Below, in pieces: positions 5,871-6,227 of a stretch of 6,227 nt of DNA (the stretch's first letter is position 1; every line of letters begins with the position of its first letter). The position numbers and the translations under genes were made by a program. A model generated the notes under the pieces. It did not search any database. It had not been told where the DNA came from and saw nothing but the letters and a program-made list of their open reading frames with translations. The stretch covers positions 1 through 6,227 of the forward strand of contig JAGWTX010000155.1 of NCBI GenBank assembly GCA_028875955.1, written 5' to 3'. This DNA comes from Bacteroidota bacterium (GTDB taxonomy: Bacteria > Bacteroidota > Bacteroidia > Chitinophagales > Chitinophagaceae).

Positions 5871-6227
5871 ATGAGAAAATCAATCAGAGCCGCAGTCCTG
5901 TTCTGGGCAGTCTGTATGACTGTTTTTGTTTACGGTCAGGATGCCGTAAGCTATCAGACACCCCCCAAAGAGATCGCCGATCTACTGCTTGCCCAACCCA
6001 CTCCCCTGGTAAGTATGAACAGCAAGGCTTCCTGGCTCTTGCTTAGTGAAAGGAATTCCTATCCTACCGTGGAAGAACTCGGCCAGCCCGAGAACAGGAT
6101 TGCCGGGTTACGGATCAATCCCAATAATTATGCACCCAGCCGGCAGAATTTTATCAGCAATTTCAGGCTGAAAAATCTACAGGATGGCAAAGAATTTCCG
6201 GTTACCGGTTTGCCCGCCACCCTGCTC
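5871..6227 (+). CDS. Secreted S9-family (prolyl oligopeptidase clan) peptidase, glutamyl-endopeptidase-like, N-terminal part
   Basis: The frame runs from the ATG at 5871 to the right edge of the window, 119 residues without a stop, so the catalytic domain lies outside. Residues 1-22 form a signal peptide (MRKSIRAAVLFWAVCMTVFVYG, cleavage before Gln23), predicting a periplasmic or exported protein. The mature start, PPKEIADLLLAQPTP (31-45), is followed by WLLLSERNSYPTVEELGQP (55-73) and RIAGLRINP (76-84). This is the recognisable N-terminal propeller entry of Bacteroidota S9 peptidases related to the chloroplast glutamyl endopeptidase group (S9D). The active-site Ser/Asp/His cannot be seen here. 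It follows the GH16 gene by 31 nt on the same strand with no terminator between, so they may be co-transcribed. Family call is from recognition of the N-terminal pattern only. Confidence 0.8.
   Translation, partial: MRKSIRAAVLFWAVCMTVFVYGQDAVSYQTPPKEIADLLLAQPTPLVSMNSKASWLLLSERNSYPTVEELGQPENRIAGLRINPNNYAPSRQNFISNFRLKNLQDGKEFPVTGLPATLL

Noticed and set aside
1..6227. CRISPR arrays, insertion sequences, tRNA genes or phage elements
   Set aside because: No spaced direct repeats, transposase-like frames, cloverleaf-like sequences or integrase genes were seen; the window is conventional chromosomal gene content.

Overview
The window looks like chromosomal DNA of a Bacteroidota member, probably of the Chitinophagaceae/Sphingobacteriia type. 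Three things point there: a textbook Bacteroidota promoter (TTTG, 20-nt spacer, TACATTTG), an absence of strong Shine-Dalgarno sites, and a gene set of GH16 glucanase, S9 exopeptidase-like protein and sorbosone-dehydrogenase-like lipoprotein. The family-level placement is inference; no rRNA or tRNA is present.

Layout. Minus strand, read right to left from about 4975: a promoter, a 16-codon histidine-rich leader peptide, a transcription attenuator, then hisG, hisD, a small GNAT acetyltransferase and hisC, separated by gaps of about 30 nt. They form one histidine-biosynthesis operon encoding steps 1 (HisG), 7/8 (HisC) and the last two oxidations (HisD). After hisC and a 57-nt gap with no visible terminator comes the 5' part of a secreted or lipoprotein PQQ-type sugar dehydrogenase that runs off the left edge. 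Plus strand, diverging from the his promoter region: a secreted GH16 beta-glucanase (5033-5839), then the start of a secreted S9-family peptidase related to plant glutamyl endopeptidases, which runs off the right edge.

The most interesting element is the hisG leader (4761-4974, minus strand). The peptide MKLFAHSHHHHYLPLG has five His codons, four of them consecutive. It is followed by four RNA segments that can pair as 1:2, 2:3 (antiterminator) or 3:4 (terminator). Segments 1 and 3 share CTTACC, and segments 2 and 4 share GGTAGGC, so the folds are mutually exclusive. This is a complete enterobacterial-style ribosome-mediated His attenuator in a Bacteroidota context, and the promoter lies so close that the leader peptide would have almost no 5' UTR.

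The rest of the his pathway (hisB, hisH, hisA, hisF, hisIE) is not in the window. The glucanase and peptidase look like ordinary secreted degradative functions, with no evident link to histidine synthesis beyond sharing the divergent intergenic region.
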